A stretch of 64,000 bases of DNA from Zanthoxylum bungeanum (GCA_019454045.1 SKCR01006522.1:248001-312000); one strand, 5' to 3'. Positions 1 to 9,083 are shown, counted from the stretch's first letter. Notes: generated by a model from the letters alone, not told the origin. A program made the numbers and translations.

Positions 1-200
1 TTATCTATTAATAAATAATAAATTAAGAATTAGTAATTAAAAAATTTAGTAATTAATAATTTAATAAACCAATAAGCTCATCATTTCCCTTGAATCAATG
101 GAAGAGCTCTATTAGGTTTTATTTTATAATAGTATATATTGATAAATTTATTTGGAAAATTAGAAATTTCTTTAAAACTATAAAACATTGCAATTGCAAA
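1..200 (+). repeat. Direct repeat A, copy 1
   Basis: This AT-rich 200-bp block recurs in the same orientation at 9084-9283, with essentially identical sequence as far as I can align it by eye. The two copies lie 9,083 bp apart and enclose the whole caulimovirid insertion. Copy 1 begins at the window edge and may extend upstream. It has no coding potential. It probably marks flanking host DNA duplicated together with the viral insertion, or viral non-coding DNA joined differently at the two ends. Confidence 0.85.
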
Positions 201-330
201 CATACAACATAATTATTATTGAAGGCAATCTTGCCTATAGAAAATTATTATTTACCTGTTACCCCAGGTATTGTATTAGTCTAAAAGATAAAGATTTCAA
301 TGATGCATTAAGTCTGTATTTTGAACCTTT

Positions 331-864
331 GTCAGTTTCCTCCACCAAGTCATTTGTCAACACGGCTCCGCGCCTTAACGACTTTTGACCTTTGAGGAAT
401 CACAACTCACTGTATGCTGGTTTGAGAATAAAGAAGATAGTTGAAGAACAGGAACAAAAGGAAAATGGTATATGGAAAAGTTTATTTATTGATACAAAAG
501 GTTTTACACACTATATTTTTACTTATACACACTAAGTACACGGAAAGTAGATACTCCCTTATTTTAAGCTACAAACATAGAAAAGTTCACACTCATTTCT
601 GAGTTTTCAGATCTCTTGAAATTCATGGAGTACAAGAAAAGACTAAAGAAATTTTGAACTCGCAAAATTCGACTCTGCCTTCTTTCTTGTTTTCCTTCCT
701 TTTTATAGGCATACTGCACATGCCTTTTATCTTTACACTTGTTCAACATTTGTGGTGCCGACAGTGTAAGTAGCTAACTGAAGATTCTTTCTTATCTTCA
801 TTCTTTTACGTGGCAAATTTTTATTGTGCCGACAAGGTAGGTGGCCGACACTCTTAGCTTCAAA
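331..864 (-). promoter_or_regulatory. Caulimovirid non-coding region, copy 1 (promoter and poly(A) signal)
   Basis: This 534-bp block is repeated almost perfectly at 8234-8769. On the minus strand it carries a TATA box (TATAAAAAGG, 699-708) followed about 215 nt downstream by overlapping AATAAA signals (481-490). A promoter just upstream of the poly(A) signal is the classic pararetrovirus arrangement that gives a terminally redundant RNA. Because the ORFs lie between the two copies, this copy would supply the 3' end of a transcript started in copy 2. Confidence 0.7.
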
Positions 865-952
865 GATAGGATTCCCAAATGGTAGGGGCCTATCGTTTAT
901 AATGTCCTTCTCCTTTTTACATCTTTCTGATAGTTGTTTAGTGGAATGCCTT

Positions 953-1315
953 TCACTTTTTTCCCATAATTACTGGCTGATGTTGATGTCGCAGCAACCG
1001 GCATGCTTCTTTCACGGCTTCTGGAGAGCCAGGCCATCTATCCATATTTGATTGGATAACTTTCGCTTCTAGTTTTGGACACATGGAGGTCTCATTAAAC
1101 GGGAAAACTATCATCCAGTTCTCTCCTTCTACAAAGGTCTGAAAACCCTTTTCATAGAATTCTCTGCATAAACAGCCGATGACTTTTATACCAAGGGCTC
1201 TCCTGTAACACATCCATTTCTTGTTAAAGAATGGCATTTTATAAGTGGCATCTGAAGCTCTGAGTTTAACTTCTGTGACATATCCCATAGTAATGAGATG
1301 AAAAACAGAAAACAA
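953..1315 (-). pseudogene. Fragment of the last caulimovirid ORF, function unknown
   Basis: A 120-codon open stretch lies at the 3' end of the minus-strand viral block, just before the non-coding repeat. Its sequence is coding-like, rich in aromatic residues and cysteine, but I do not recognise a domain. Between it and the ORF at 1540-1953 the reading continues through one in-frame stop and then a frame change, so these are probably pieces of one decayed downstream ORF. By position it could correspond to a transactivator/inclusion-body protein or to the uncharacterised second ORF of florendovirus-like genomes. No motif confirms either. Confidence 0.4.
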
Positions 1316-1539
1316 AGTTTGATCATGCAGCTCAGGGCTGATGATTGCGAAAATTCTTTTACAACATCTTGAAGTTCTTGGGGAAAATCAACAAGCTCTT
1401 TTAAATTTTTAGAAGGATAAACACGATCTAAAAATCCATAATTGGCTAATTTTCTAACAAATTTTGGTGACGCATTATAACAACAAGTAATCCTTGGATA
1501 AATACTTGTTTTGTCTTGTAAACGAAAACATTTTTCATT

Positions 1540-1953
1540 CTATTCAAGTTCATAAACAGATTTTGCAAAATCATAATAATTTTTTTCCCAAGAAGAAATT
1601 GGTTTTTCTATAGAAAAAGTCACCATTTTTCTTTTTTTAAAATTTCTAAGATCATCAAGTTGAACTTGAGGGTTACTTGATTCACCACTCTGTGAAAGAT
1701 ATTCTGGTCGAAGGACCAATTCCTTTACACCTGAAACAGGTTGAACTGTACTACTCTGTGGGAGAGTAACCTGTATACTAGCACTAGGCTTTTCCTGTAC
1801 ATCTGTTTGAGACAGATTTGCCTGTACATCCATCAAAGGATTTTCCTGTATATCCTCGTAAGGATTTTGGGCATATCCAGCTTGGATTGGGGATTGACTC
1901 GGAGTCCAGAATTTCTCGACAGTAGCTATCAAAATCAGTTCCAAACTGATCAA
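1540..1953 (-). pseudogene. Downstream viral ORF segment with short Gln-ending repeats
   Basis: The open frame overlaps the previous ORF (1784-2140) in another frame. The overlap reads as its continuation after a frame slip near 1900. The N-terminal third contains four or five imperfect repeats of 8-10 residues, each ending in Val-Gln or Ile-Gln (DNA repeats at about 1770, 1794, 1821 and 1845). The C-terminal third is basic and then aromatic. The ORF ends in a stop at 1540 with coding-like sequence beyond it. No known domain is recognised. It is probably a low-complexity linker in a viral accessory protein. Confidence 0.4.
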
Positions 1954-2140
1954 TTAAATCATATAATGATTCACATTCTTCGTTCACAGCGTGCAACTTT
2001 CCTCGATAGCTGACTACAGCTTCTTTTACAGTGGTTGATAAAACTTCATACTCCGCCTTTAGCTTCTCTTGTTGATGATGAACTTCAGCCATCCTTTTCA
2101 TGATGAAATTCATCTGTGCTACAAGATCCTTATTCTCCAT
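1784..2140 (-). CDS. Small coiled-coil ORF directly after caulimovirid polymerase
   Basis: This 118-codon ORF starts with an ATG inside the last codons of the polymerase ORF, overlapping it by 11 nt, which suggests coupled reinitiation. Residues 1 to about 70 are rich in Glu, Lys, Met and Leu with heptad-like spacing, so a coiled coil is likely. The C-terminal 30 residues contain a repeated TGKS-like motif, but this part may be read in the wrong frame because the next ORF continues the same DNA more convincingly. Some caulimovirids place an accessory or transactivator ORF here. The function is not identifiable from sequence alone. Confidence 0.5.
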   Translation of the reverse strand: MENKDLVAQMNFIMKRMAEVHHQQEKLKAEYEVLSTTVKEAVVSYRGKLHAVNEECESLYDLIDQFGTDFDSYCREILDSESIPNPSWICPKSLRGYTGKSFDGCTGKSVSNRCTGKA

Positions 2141-3458
2141 GCTCCGGATATCTACTCAAATGATCTGCAAGAAAATTATCAGAACCTTTAATATGTTTTA
2201 TTTGGAATTTATAAAAACTCAAAATAACTTGCCATCGTTGTAATCTACGGAATTGAGGTTCTTGTGGCAATTTATTAAATATTAAACCTTTTACTTGGGT
2301 ATTATCTGTTTCTACCACAAAAGATCTTGGTAATAAAAACAAGGTAAACTTTCGAATGCCGCGTACAATTGCAAGCAATTCTTTTTCATTAGTAGAATAA
2401 TTTAATTCTGCTGAATTGAAAGTTCCACTAGTATATCTACAAATTTCTCCCAAATCTGTTTTTAACAAAGCAGCCCAATAATTATCTGAAGCATCAGTTT
2501 GAACAATCAGATTATCTTTCTCATCAGGTAGCCTAAGTTTAGGTAGATTTGTACATTCAATTTTTAATTGTTTCACTGCTTCTGTATGTTCTACAGACCA
2601 TCCTTTTGTATTATTCTTTTTTAATAATTTCTGAAGTATAGCTCTTTTCTTTGCTAACTTAGGAATGAATGATTCAGAATAATTAAGACATCCTAAAAAT
2701 TTTTGTATCATTTGTCTACTTTCTAAAATATCAGGGAAATTTTTGATTTTTTCAGATATATGTGGTAATAATTCTATTCCATTAGAACTTATAGTAAGTC
2801 CCAAAAATTCAATTTCTTTCTTTTTTATCTCAGCTTTTCTTTGAGATAAAATGATACCATTTTTACTGCAGATTTCTGCAAATTCTTGCAAGTGTCTTTT
2901 ATGTTCATCATATGTATGAGAACATACAAGTATATCATCAATATATACAAGTAAGTAGTCTTTTTGACTGAATAATCTATCCATTTTCCTTTGATAAATT
3001 TGTGGTGCATTTTTTAATCCGAATGGCATTACTAACCATTCATAATGTCCATTTGGAGCACTGAATGCCGTTAAGGGTATTGAGGCAGGTGACAACTTTA
3101 TTTGCCAAAACCCACTTTTACAATCAAATTTTGAATAATATTCTTTTCCCTTGGCAAGGTTAATTAATACCTGTTTATTGGGTATGAAATACCCATCAAA
3201 TATAGTAGCCTTATTTAATTCCTTATAATTTATGACCATTCTGGCCTTTCCTCTTTTAATTTCTGCGTGGTTTCTAACCATAAATGCAGGGCTACTATGA
3301 GGACTTTTACTTGGACGAATCAGTTTTAATTGTATTAATTCTTTGATTTGTTTTTCAAATTCGGTTTTATCTTCTTGATTATAAACCATGGGTCTTACTC
3401 TAATAATTTGTGTAGGGTCAATTAGCTGAATTTCAGCTATTTCCTTTGTAAACTCCAT
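2130..3458 (-). CDS. Caulimovirid reverse transcriptase-RNase H
   Basis: This intact 442-codon frame is a viral polymerase that would copy pregenomic RNA into DNA. Residues 1-250 form the reverse transcriptase. An LNKAT-type motif, FDCKSGFWQI, the strongly caulimovirid EWLVMPFGLKNAP block and a catalytic YIDD box are all visible. Residues about 270-435 form RNase H, with an initial Asp in QTDASD, NEKELLAIV and a terminal HLSRYP. No integrase follows, which separates it from Ty3/gypsy. It starts at an ATG inside the end of the protease ORF (22-nt overlap, different frame). No internal stop is seen, although the genomic copy as a whole is rearranged. Confidence 0.85.
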   Translation of the reverse strand: MEFTKEIAEIQLIDPTQIIRVRPMVYNQEDKTEFEKQIKELIQLKLIRPSKSPHSSPAFMVRNHAEIKRGKARMVINYKELNKATIFDGYFIPNKQVLINLAKGKEYYSKFDCKSGFWQIKLSPASIPLTAFSAPNGHYEWLVMPFGLKNAPQIYQRKMDRLFSQKDYLLVYIDDILVCSHTYDEHKRHLQEFAEICSKNGIILSQRKAEIKKKEIEFLGLTISSNGIELLPHISEKIKNFPDILESRQMIQKFLGCLNYSESFIPKLAKKRAILQKLLKKNNTKGWSVEHTEAVKQLKIECTNLPKLRLPDEKDNLIVQTDASDNYWAALLKTDLGEICRYTSGTFNSAELNYSTNEKELLAIVRGIRKFTLFLLPRSFVVETDNTQVKGLIFNKLPQEPQFRRLQRWQVILSFYKFQIKHIKGSDNFLADHLSRYPEHGE

Positions 3459-4012
3459 TTTTCAATGGGGTTTTCTCCATAATTTTTCGCTATTATTTCT
3501 TTAATAGCGTCTAAACTTAAATGATCTTCATTTATACAATTAACTTGTACCAATGTTTTAATATCTATACGAGACCAAATAATATCATCACCACGTTGGT
3601 GCTGTTGAACTCTGAAAGGTTTAAATTCTCTAGGGAGTTTAAGATAATGTCCACAAGGGGTCTTTAGATTTATCATATACAAAGTTTGTCCATATTGAGC
3701 AAACTGTTGTATAAAATCATTTCCCAGAAGTGCATCTACCTCTAAATGATCATAAGCAAATACTTGCTTGATTTTAACTATTTTACTTCCCAATAAAATT
3801 GGTAATTCCTTTTGATATAAGGTTATACTAGTATTTCCAGTAATACCTTTGATGGTTATAGCTTTGGGTAATGGTTGCCAATGTAACCAAAAACATTGTT
3901 TTATTAATGTTATTTCTGATCCTGTATCAATCAGGGCACAAGTTGTAATACTAGGTTCTACGAATCTTAGCTGAATATATACGGACAAAGGGAAATTAAT
4001 GCTATTTGGCAT
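3437..4012 (-). CDS. Caulimovirid retropepsin-like protease ORF
   Basis: This 191-codon frame carries the aspartic protease signature: an ALIDTGSEITLI box at about residues 25-37 and a later LLGNDF motif at about residue 95, the typical flap-to-C-terminal spacing of a retropepsin. The protease would process the viral polyprotein. It lies 6 nt after the preceding ORF and overlaps the polymerase ORF by 22 nt. In most caulimovirids protease and polymerase are one ORF, so the separation is either a lineage trait or an old frameshift. Confidence 0.75.
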   Translation of the reverse strand: MPNSINFPLSVYIQLRFVEPSITTCALIDTGSEITLIKQCFWLHWQPLPKAITIKGITGNTSITLYQKELPILLGSKIVKIKQVFAYDHLEVDALLGNDFIQQFAQYGQTLYMINLKTPCGHYLKLPREFKPFRVQQHQRGDDIIWSRIDIKTLVQVNCINEDHLSLDAIKEIIAKNYGENPIEKWSLQRK

Positions 4013-4018
4013 TATTCA

Positions 4019-4309
4019 TCAATAAATTTTTTCACAAAAAATTCGTTCTCCGTCAAGGACGAATTCAAAACCTTCTTTTGTAATTTTATACTCACTGAAA
4101 GAGTCTAAAAATGAATTGCCTAAGAGTACATGATATGCTCCTCCAGACATTTCATTATCCACATAACATGGAACAATCAGGTCTTTGGTTCCTAATCGTA
4201 TTGACACATCTGCACTTTCTGTACAAAATGATGTAGTTCCATCAAAATTTCTATATTCATAAGGAGGGACATTTTCACTTCTTAAAAATATGTAAGGTTC
4301 GTGAACCAA
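4019..4309 (-). CDS. Second retropepsin-like ORF segment lacking a visible DTG box
   Basis: This 96-codon frame precedes the protease ORF. It contains LLGNSFLDSF, which closely resembles the LLGNDFIQQF of the next ORF, the hallmark near the C-terminus of retropepsins. Upstream residues are beta-rich, but no DTG/DSG catalytic motif is visible in the part that survives. Its 5' side is cut by the inversion breakpoint at about 4310, so the active-site half may have been lost. The start shown is the first possible codon rather than a convincing initiation site. It could be a duplicated protease-like domain or the end of a capsid-protease linker. Confidence 0.45.
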   Translation of the reverse strand: MVHEPYIFLRSENVPPYEYRNFDGTTSFCTESADVSIRLGTKDLIVPCYVDNEMSGGAYHVLLGNSFLDSFSEYKITKEGFEFVLDGERIFCEKIY

Positions 4310-4600
4310 TGCTTCAAAATATTAGTTCCCGATAATTATAAAATTGGATTTAATAATGCAAGAGCTTTAGAAATAGGAAGTTCAAGTCAACCGAAATTCC
4401 TATGGAATATAAAAATAATTGTGTTATTGTTTCAAAAGGACGATCAAGTTTTGATCTCCCTAGAAGAAAGCAACAACAGTTGCAGAGAAGTAGAAGTTAT
4501 ATTAATATAAAAAGAAATGCACCAACTTTAAAAATATATGGTGAATACTTAAATGGGTTAGAATATATCAAAGGACCCTATATTTTGATTGTTTGTTATT
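4301..4600 (+). pseudogene. Caulimovirid 5'-ORF fragment in inverted orientation
   Basis: Two overlapping plus-strand frames (about 4301-4510 and 4402-4590) read as one coding sequence with a frame slip near 4400. Composition and codon use match the viral ORFs and not the neighbouring DNA. The strand is opposite to protease and polymerase. By position this is the start of the inverted 5' block, so a movement-protein region is the best guess. No diagnostic motif is seen. It ends where CACTA-related sequence begins, near 4600-4640. Confidence 0.35.
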
Positions 4601-4639
4601 TAACATTTTTATTTTATACTTATTTTTACTCGAATTTTC

Positions 4640-5715
4640 ATGTAGGAATGGTTCGACTTCGATCTGACCCAAGTGAATGTCCAACAATATATTGACGACC
4701 ACATGGGAAAAAGTTATAAAGATTATAGAACAAAAGTCCTGAAACCAATATTCGACGAACATGGACCTTCAAATGCTCCACAACACAAGCCTGATTTATA
4801 CAGGAACAATATTGGACATTTTTATGTGAGCTTTGGTCTAGCAAAAAACACGAGGTAAATTTTGAAATAAACGGAAATTTATAATTATCTTTGTTTTCGG
4901 TACTTACAGTGTTGGTAAATGCAGGATAAATGTCACGCAAATGCGGAAAATCGAAGTCACTTGCGTTTTAACCACCGTGGAGGTTCGAAGCCATTTATCC
5001 AACATCGTGCCGAACATTCTGAGGTAAATATATATCCTAACGTAAAATTTAACAGTAAATTATTTTTACTAACCTGGAATAATATTGAATTTATTTTCTG
5101 TTTATAACAGAGTAGCACAGGTGAGGTGCAATCATTTCCAGATTTTTCCGTGTGACGTATTACAATGAGAGGAACAAATGGATAAATGACGAAGCCGAAC
5201 GCTGCTATGTAAGTTTCAGTTTTTAAAATAAAATAATTAATATATGTTAATTTTTTTCTCAAATTCTAATATTAACTTATTTTTTGAAACAGCACACAAT
5301 GATGGAACTCCAACATCAAACTCATGAGACAGGGTCCGACCCCATACCAGATGAGCAGCTGTCGCAATTGGTTTTCAAGAATCAGACAGCTTACAACGTT
5401 GGCCTTGGCACTCGTAAAAAGCCAACGTCATCTGCACGCAATAGTGTTAATTCGGACAATGTCTCTCTTCGAGACGAGTTAGTCACCACCAAAGACGCGC
5501 TAGCCAGCACCCAAGACGAGCTATCCAACACCCGAGACGAGCTACAGCAGACAAAGGAGAAGCTACAACAGGTCACGGTGGACCACGAGAAGAAGATGGT
5601 GGACCACGAGAAGAAGATGGAGCAGTTGGAACATCAAATGCTTATTTTCCGTCAGATGTTCGAGGCTTCAATCAGTCAGGGTGCATCGGGCTCGAGCGTC
5701 CCCCCATCACAGTAG
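4640..5715 (+). pseudogene. CACTA transposase-associated protein, C-terminal exons
   Basis: At least four exons can be read. The first ends at about 4854, followed by exons near 4910-5035, 5110-5216 and 5293-5715, with GT...AG introns between them. Exon 2 carries the plant CACTA motif HRGGSKPF preceded by NRSHLR. The last exon (143 codons) has a GLGTRKKP segment and then a coiled coil made of repeated LVTTKDAL / STQDELSN / TRDELQQ units and two copies of VDHEKKM. This is the typical C-terminus of the plant Ptta/En/Spm transposase family. The N-terminal part is missing, and one junction needs a frame change, so it is a remnant. Confidence 0.65.
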
Positions 5716-5899
5716 CAATTAATTTTATATTTGGTTTTGTATAAATATTTTGAACAAATAGATTTAATATAATATTTTTTTTCTAAAACAAATTTTAATA
5801 TAATATTTCGCAATTCTGTTATTAATTACATTTTTTTTAACTAAATTAAATATTTTAGACCAAAAAAGAAGAAAACAAAATAATTTTAAAAAAAAAAAT

Positions 5900-6316
5900 T
5901 TTTGAACTATTAGCGACGAAATAATTCGACGCAAATATTCAACTTTTGGCGTCGAATATTTCGACGCTAATAGTAAACAAAAATGGCCGCTATCAGCGTG
6001 CATATGTTAATTGTTTAATATACTTTAGCGTCGAAGCGTATCGACGCTAAAAGATTAACTTTTGGCGTCGAATAATTTCGTCGCAAAATATAACCTATAG
6101 CGTCGGAAAATTTACTTTAGCGTCGACATAATTTGGACGCTAAAATATAGTTTTTAGCGTCGCATTTAATACTTTCGACGCTAAAATTGATTGTCGTCGA
6201 GATTTCAACGTCCATTTTTTGCATCTAATTTATTCGACGCTAAATTTATTTTGCGTCGAAAATGTGGATTATGGCGTCGAAATAATTCGACGCCAAAAGG
6301 TCTAATTTTTGTAGTG
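5900..6316 (+). repeat. CACTA subterminal repeat array
   Basis: About twenty direct and inverted copies of a short GCGTCGAA-type motif occur here, often paired around ATTT, and end in the CACTA terminus. In En/Spm-type elements such subterminal motifs bind the element-encoded protein. The copies alternate strand, so the region could form many small hairpins. Confidence 0.75.
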
Positions 6317-7560
6317 CATTCATCGAGAAATATGAAATGAGTACAAACATACAAATATTAATCACTGATTTTGAAATTAATATAATATTTACCCAAATTT
6401 ATTACAACATTTTATATATATATATATATATATATAAACACATTAATTATTTTTTAAAAATCAATGCTGACGGTGAACAGTGAAATTCACATTTTACGTG
6501 TTTAAACTGTTTTTTACGACTACATAAATAGTCAGTGAAAATCAAATAATAGTGCCGGAAAGTATTTTGTGACTCCATTAATTTAGTAACAAGATAGACA
6601 GTTAGTCACACTACACCTGACGCGGAAAGTTTACGCGACTATAAACTATAACTCACTAATGCAGTTTTTAATAACTATAAATTTAGTCACTATATATAGA
6701 TAAATTAGTCACCCATTACTCTTGGTACAAATTAATAATTAGTTGCATATATAGTTAATCAGTGATTATATTTCATAGTCGCATAAAGTATTTTTGACTG
6801 ACTAATCGCCCATTATATTTCTTTATGAATACATATTTATATGTTTGATTTGTTATAATATTTGAATATTGAAGGTGTGTAAATTATTAGGGTCTAATGA
6901 TAAAATTAAAGAAAGAATATATATTTTGAAAATGGAAATTGTTATTGTCAAGAAAAAAAAAACGAAAATTACTTTAAATAATTTTATCTATTTTCTAGAG
7001 AAAATTGGAAATAAATTTAAGAATTCATTCCATTCCCATTAAAAAATATATATAGGGTTTAAAAAAGAAGAAATTATATTATCTTCAAATTACGTCAAAA
7101 ATCGTATGAGAGGGATTTGATGATTAATAATACTGCAGTCCAAACCAAAAAAATAAATAAATAAAACCTCTGATAATTAATGACGAAGAGCCATATAATT
7201 ATAATCGAGCCCCCCATTGTTCAATACAACAACTCACAGCAACTCAATTTATTTTATTTTATTGATTTATTGATGATTTGAGTATTTGTGAAGACGGGTC
7301 GGGAAGTATTAAAATTATTTTGAAAATGATCTTTGCCTTCTGATTGTCAGCTTCTTTCCTCATTCAAAAGAGGAAAAAGTACCCATTTGATGATTATGTC
7401 AATTAATTTAGTTTTTGGGTATTGTACTCATTTCATAAATTCAAACCGGTTAAGAGCATTTTAGTCTTTTCAATGGTCAAAGAAACAGTAGCTAGATACA
7501 TCATACTATAATATTATTTATACCAATGGTGGGTAGGACTAAGTATAACCATTAAAACAC
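6317..7560. other. AT-rich non-coding DNA inside the inverted viral block
   Basis: No coding frame is supported. A (TA)n microsatellite lies at about 6414-6436. From about 6520 to 6800 short motifs of the type GTCAC / AGTGACT recur on both strands, together with a CGCGACTATAAACT-like segment. These resemble the subterminal region of another transposon, but I could not find its ends. Confidence 0.5.
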
Positions 7561-7622
7561 TAATTAGAGATAGTGTTATAAATGAATTTGAAATATCAAA
7601 TCATTCAGGGATATTCACATTT

Positions 7623-7964
7623 GTGAAATATCTAGTTGATGAATTCTTAGGAGAAGATTGGATAGGAAATGAAGATGCTGTTAAACAAGCTAATAAATTA
7701 AAAGCACAAAGTGATTTGCAGAAGTTAACAATCTGTAAAATGTGCTATGTTAACGAATATACTTGTGAATTTCAGAAGTATTACTATCAAGTATTTGATA
7801 GTACAGAGAATATGGATCAAACTAAACAATTATACTTTTTAAAACTTCCATCACCTTGGGATATTTACTTTATAAAAGAATTTGAAAAATATAAACAAAC
7901 TACTGCAGGAGTTAGTGATAGTCTTGGAAGTAGAATAAAATTCCTTAAACAAAGATTATCTTGA
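7623..7964 (+). pseudogene. Caulimovirid coat-protein-like fragment, inverted
   Basis: The 113-codon plus-strand frame has features of the C-terminal part of caulimovirid coat proteins: an amphipathic N-terminal segment, a Cys-x2-Cys...Cys block followed by EFQKYYY, an LKLPSPWDIYF motif, and a terminal SLGSRIKF segment. Typical coat proteins are several times longer, so only a piece survives. Coding strand is opposite to the polymerase, supporting inversion of the 5' half. The identification rests on motif shape only. Confidence 0.5.
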
Positions 7965-8013
7965 AGCAATCTAGAATCATAATCTTACAAGTTAACTTTA
8001 TCATACTAGATAT

Positions 8014-8048
8014 GATCTGATACCAAAAATAAATACGATCTGATACCA
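8014..8048 (-). promoter_or_regulatory. Duplicated tRNA-Met primer-binding site
   Basis: On the minus strand TGGTATCAGATC occurs twice, at 8014-8025 and 8037-8048. Each copy matches the plant pararetrovirus/copia tRNA-Met primer site TGGTATCAGAGC at 11 of 12 positions. It lies about 550 nt downstream of the TATA box of copy 2, as expected for a pararetrovirus leader. Confidence 0.65.
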
Positions 8049-8233
8049 AATAGGTTCAATTTCATTTTTGTGATTAGGTTTCTCTACTATTCCGGTTTAC
8101 TGTAGCACTTGCATAAATAAAAATATAAAAGTGTAAAAACAATTATATTCAGATAAATAAAACTTTCCGGCCTACCTCGCTTCCTTTATGCCTGTGCTAC
8201 TTCTATTCTTCATTCTATACCGCAGTAACCTTC

Positions 8234-8769
8234 GTCAGTTTCCTCCACCAAGTCATTTGTCAACACGGCTCCGCGCCTTAACGACTTTTGACCTTTGAAG
8301 AATCACAACTCACTGTATGCTGGTTTGAGAATAAAGAAGATAGTTGAAGAACAGGAACAGAAGGAAAATGGTATATGGAAAAGTTTATTTATTGATACAA
8401 AAGGTTTTACACACTATATTTTTACTTATACACACTAAGTACACACGGAAAGTAGATACTCCCTTATTTTAAGCTACAAACATAGAAAAGTTCACACTCA
8501 TTTCTGAGTTTTCAGATCTCTTGAAATTCATGGAGTACAAGAAAAGACTAAAGAAATTTTGAACTCGCAAAATTCGACTCTGCCTTCTTTCTTGTTTTCC
8601 TTCCTTTTTATAGGCATACTGCACATGCCTTTTATCTTTACACGTGTTCAACATTTGTGGTGCCGACAGTGTAAGTAGCTAACTGAAGATTCTTTCTTAT
8701 CTTCATTCTTCTACGTGGCAAATTTTTATTGTGCCGACAAGGTAGGTGGCCGACACTCTTAGCTTCAAA
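8234..8769 (-). promoter_or_regulatory. Caulimovirid non-coding region, copy 2 (upstream promoter)
   Basis: This is the second copy of the block at 331-864, differing by a 2-bp insertion and a few substitutions. The minus-strand TATA box is at 8603-8612 and AATAAA signals are at 8384-8393. By position it is the upstream promoter for the minus-strand viral genes and precedes the primer-binding sites. Confidence 0.7.
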
Positions 8770-8829
8770 ATATTAGAATACTTAATTTGTAGATTCAGCC
8801 AAAGACTTGCGAAAATAAATAAATAAATA

Positions 8830-9083
8830 ATCTTAGAAGGTTATTTAGTAATTAATATGAAATAATGTATCATTAAATTTATTGAATTTTCAAGTATTAT
8901 TAATAGGTAACTAATTAGCAATTATTAATAATGAGAAAATTAATAATTGTATCATTAAATTAATTGAATTTTCAAGTATTACTAATAGTATATAGATTAA
9001 TAAATAAAAAATCAAGAATTAGTAATTAATATGAAACAATGAATCATTAAATTCATAGAATTTTCAAGTGTATTAATATTTAA
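8830..9083 (+). repeat. AT-rich minisatellite
   Basis: Three imperfect units of about 82-92 bp share a segment containing ATCATTAAATT and GAATTTTCAAGT, at about 8866, 8951 and 9042. The block leads directly into repeat A copy 2. There is no coding content. Confidence 0.6.

Larger units (their letters stand above)
4640..6316 (+). mobile_element. Truncated CACTA (En/Spm-like) transposon
   Basis: The right end is precise. The minus strand reads CACTACAAAAATTAGACC inward from 6316, a canonical CACTA terminus, preceded by dense subterminal repeats. Spliceable transposase-like exons lie at 4640-5715. No matching left CACTA terminus was found, so the element is truncated on the left, within or beside an intron near 4600-4640. 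A 3-bp target duplication therefore cannot be tested. It sits inside the inverted half of the caulimovirid. Confidence 0.8.
331..8769 (-). mobile_element. Endogenous caulimovirid (plant pararetrovirus) unit, rearranged
   Basis: Minus-strand ORFs encode a retropepsin-like protein and a reverse transcriptase/RNase H of Caulimoviridae type, and I found no integrase. The unit is bounded by two copies of one non-coding block whose starts lie 7,903 bp apart, close to the size of a caulimovirid genome. That spacing fits a terminally redundant copy of a circular genome. The 5' half (movement- and coat-protein-like fragments) is on the plus strand, so it is inverted relative to protease and polymerase. 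A CACTA element occupies part of the inverted half. Stops and frame breaks show it is an old, defective genomic copy. The genus is uncertain. Confidence 0.8.

Noticed and set aside
4673..4858. Separate small gene at this frame
   Set aside because: It reads into a GT donor and continues in later exons with CACTA-type motifs, so it is one exon of the transposase-associated gene.
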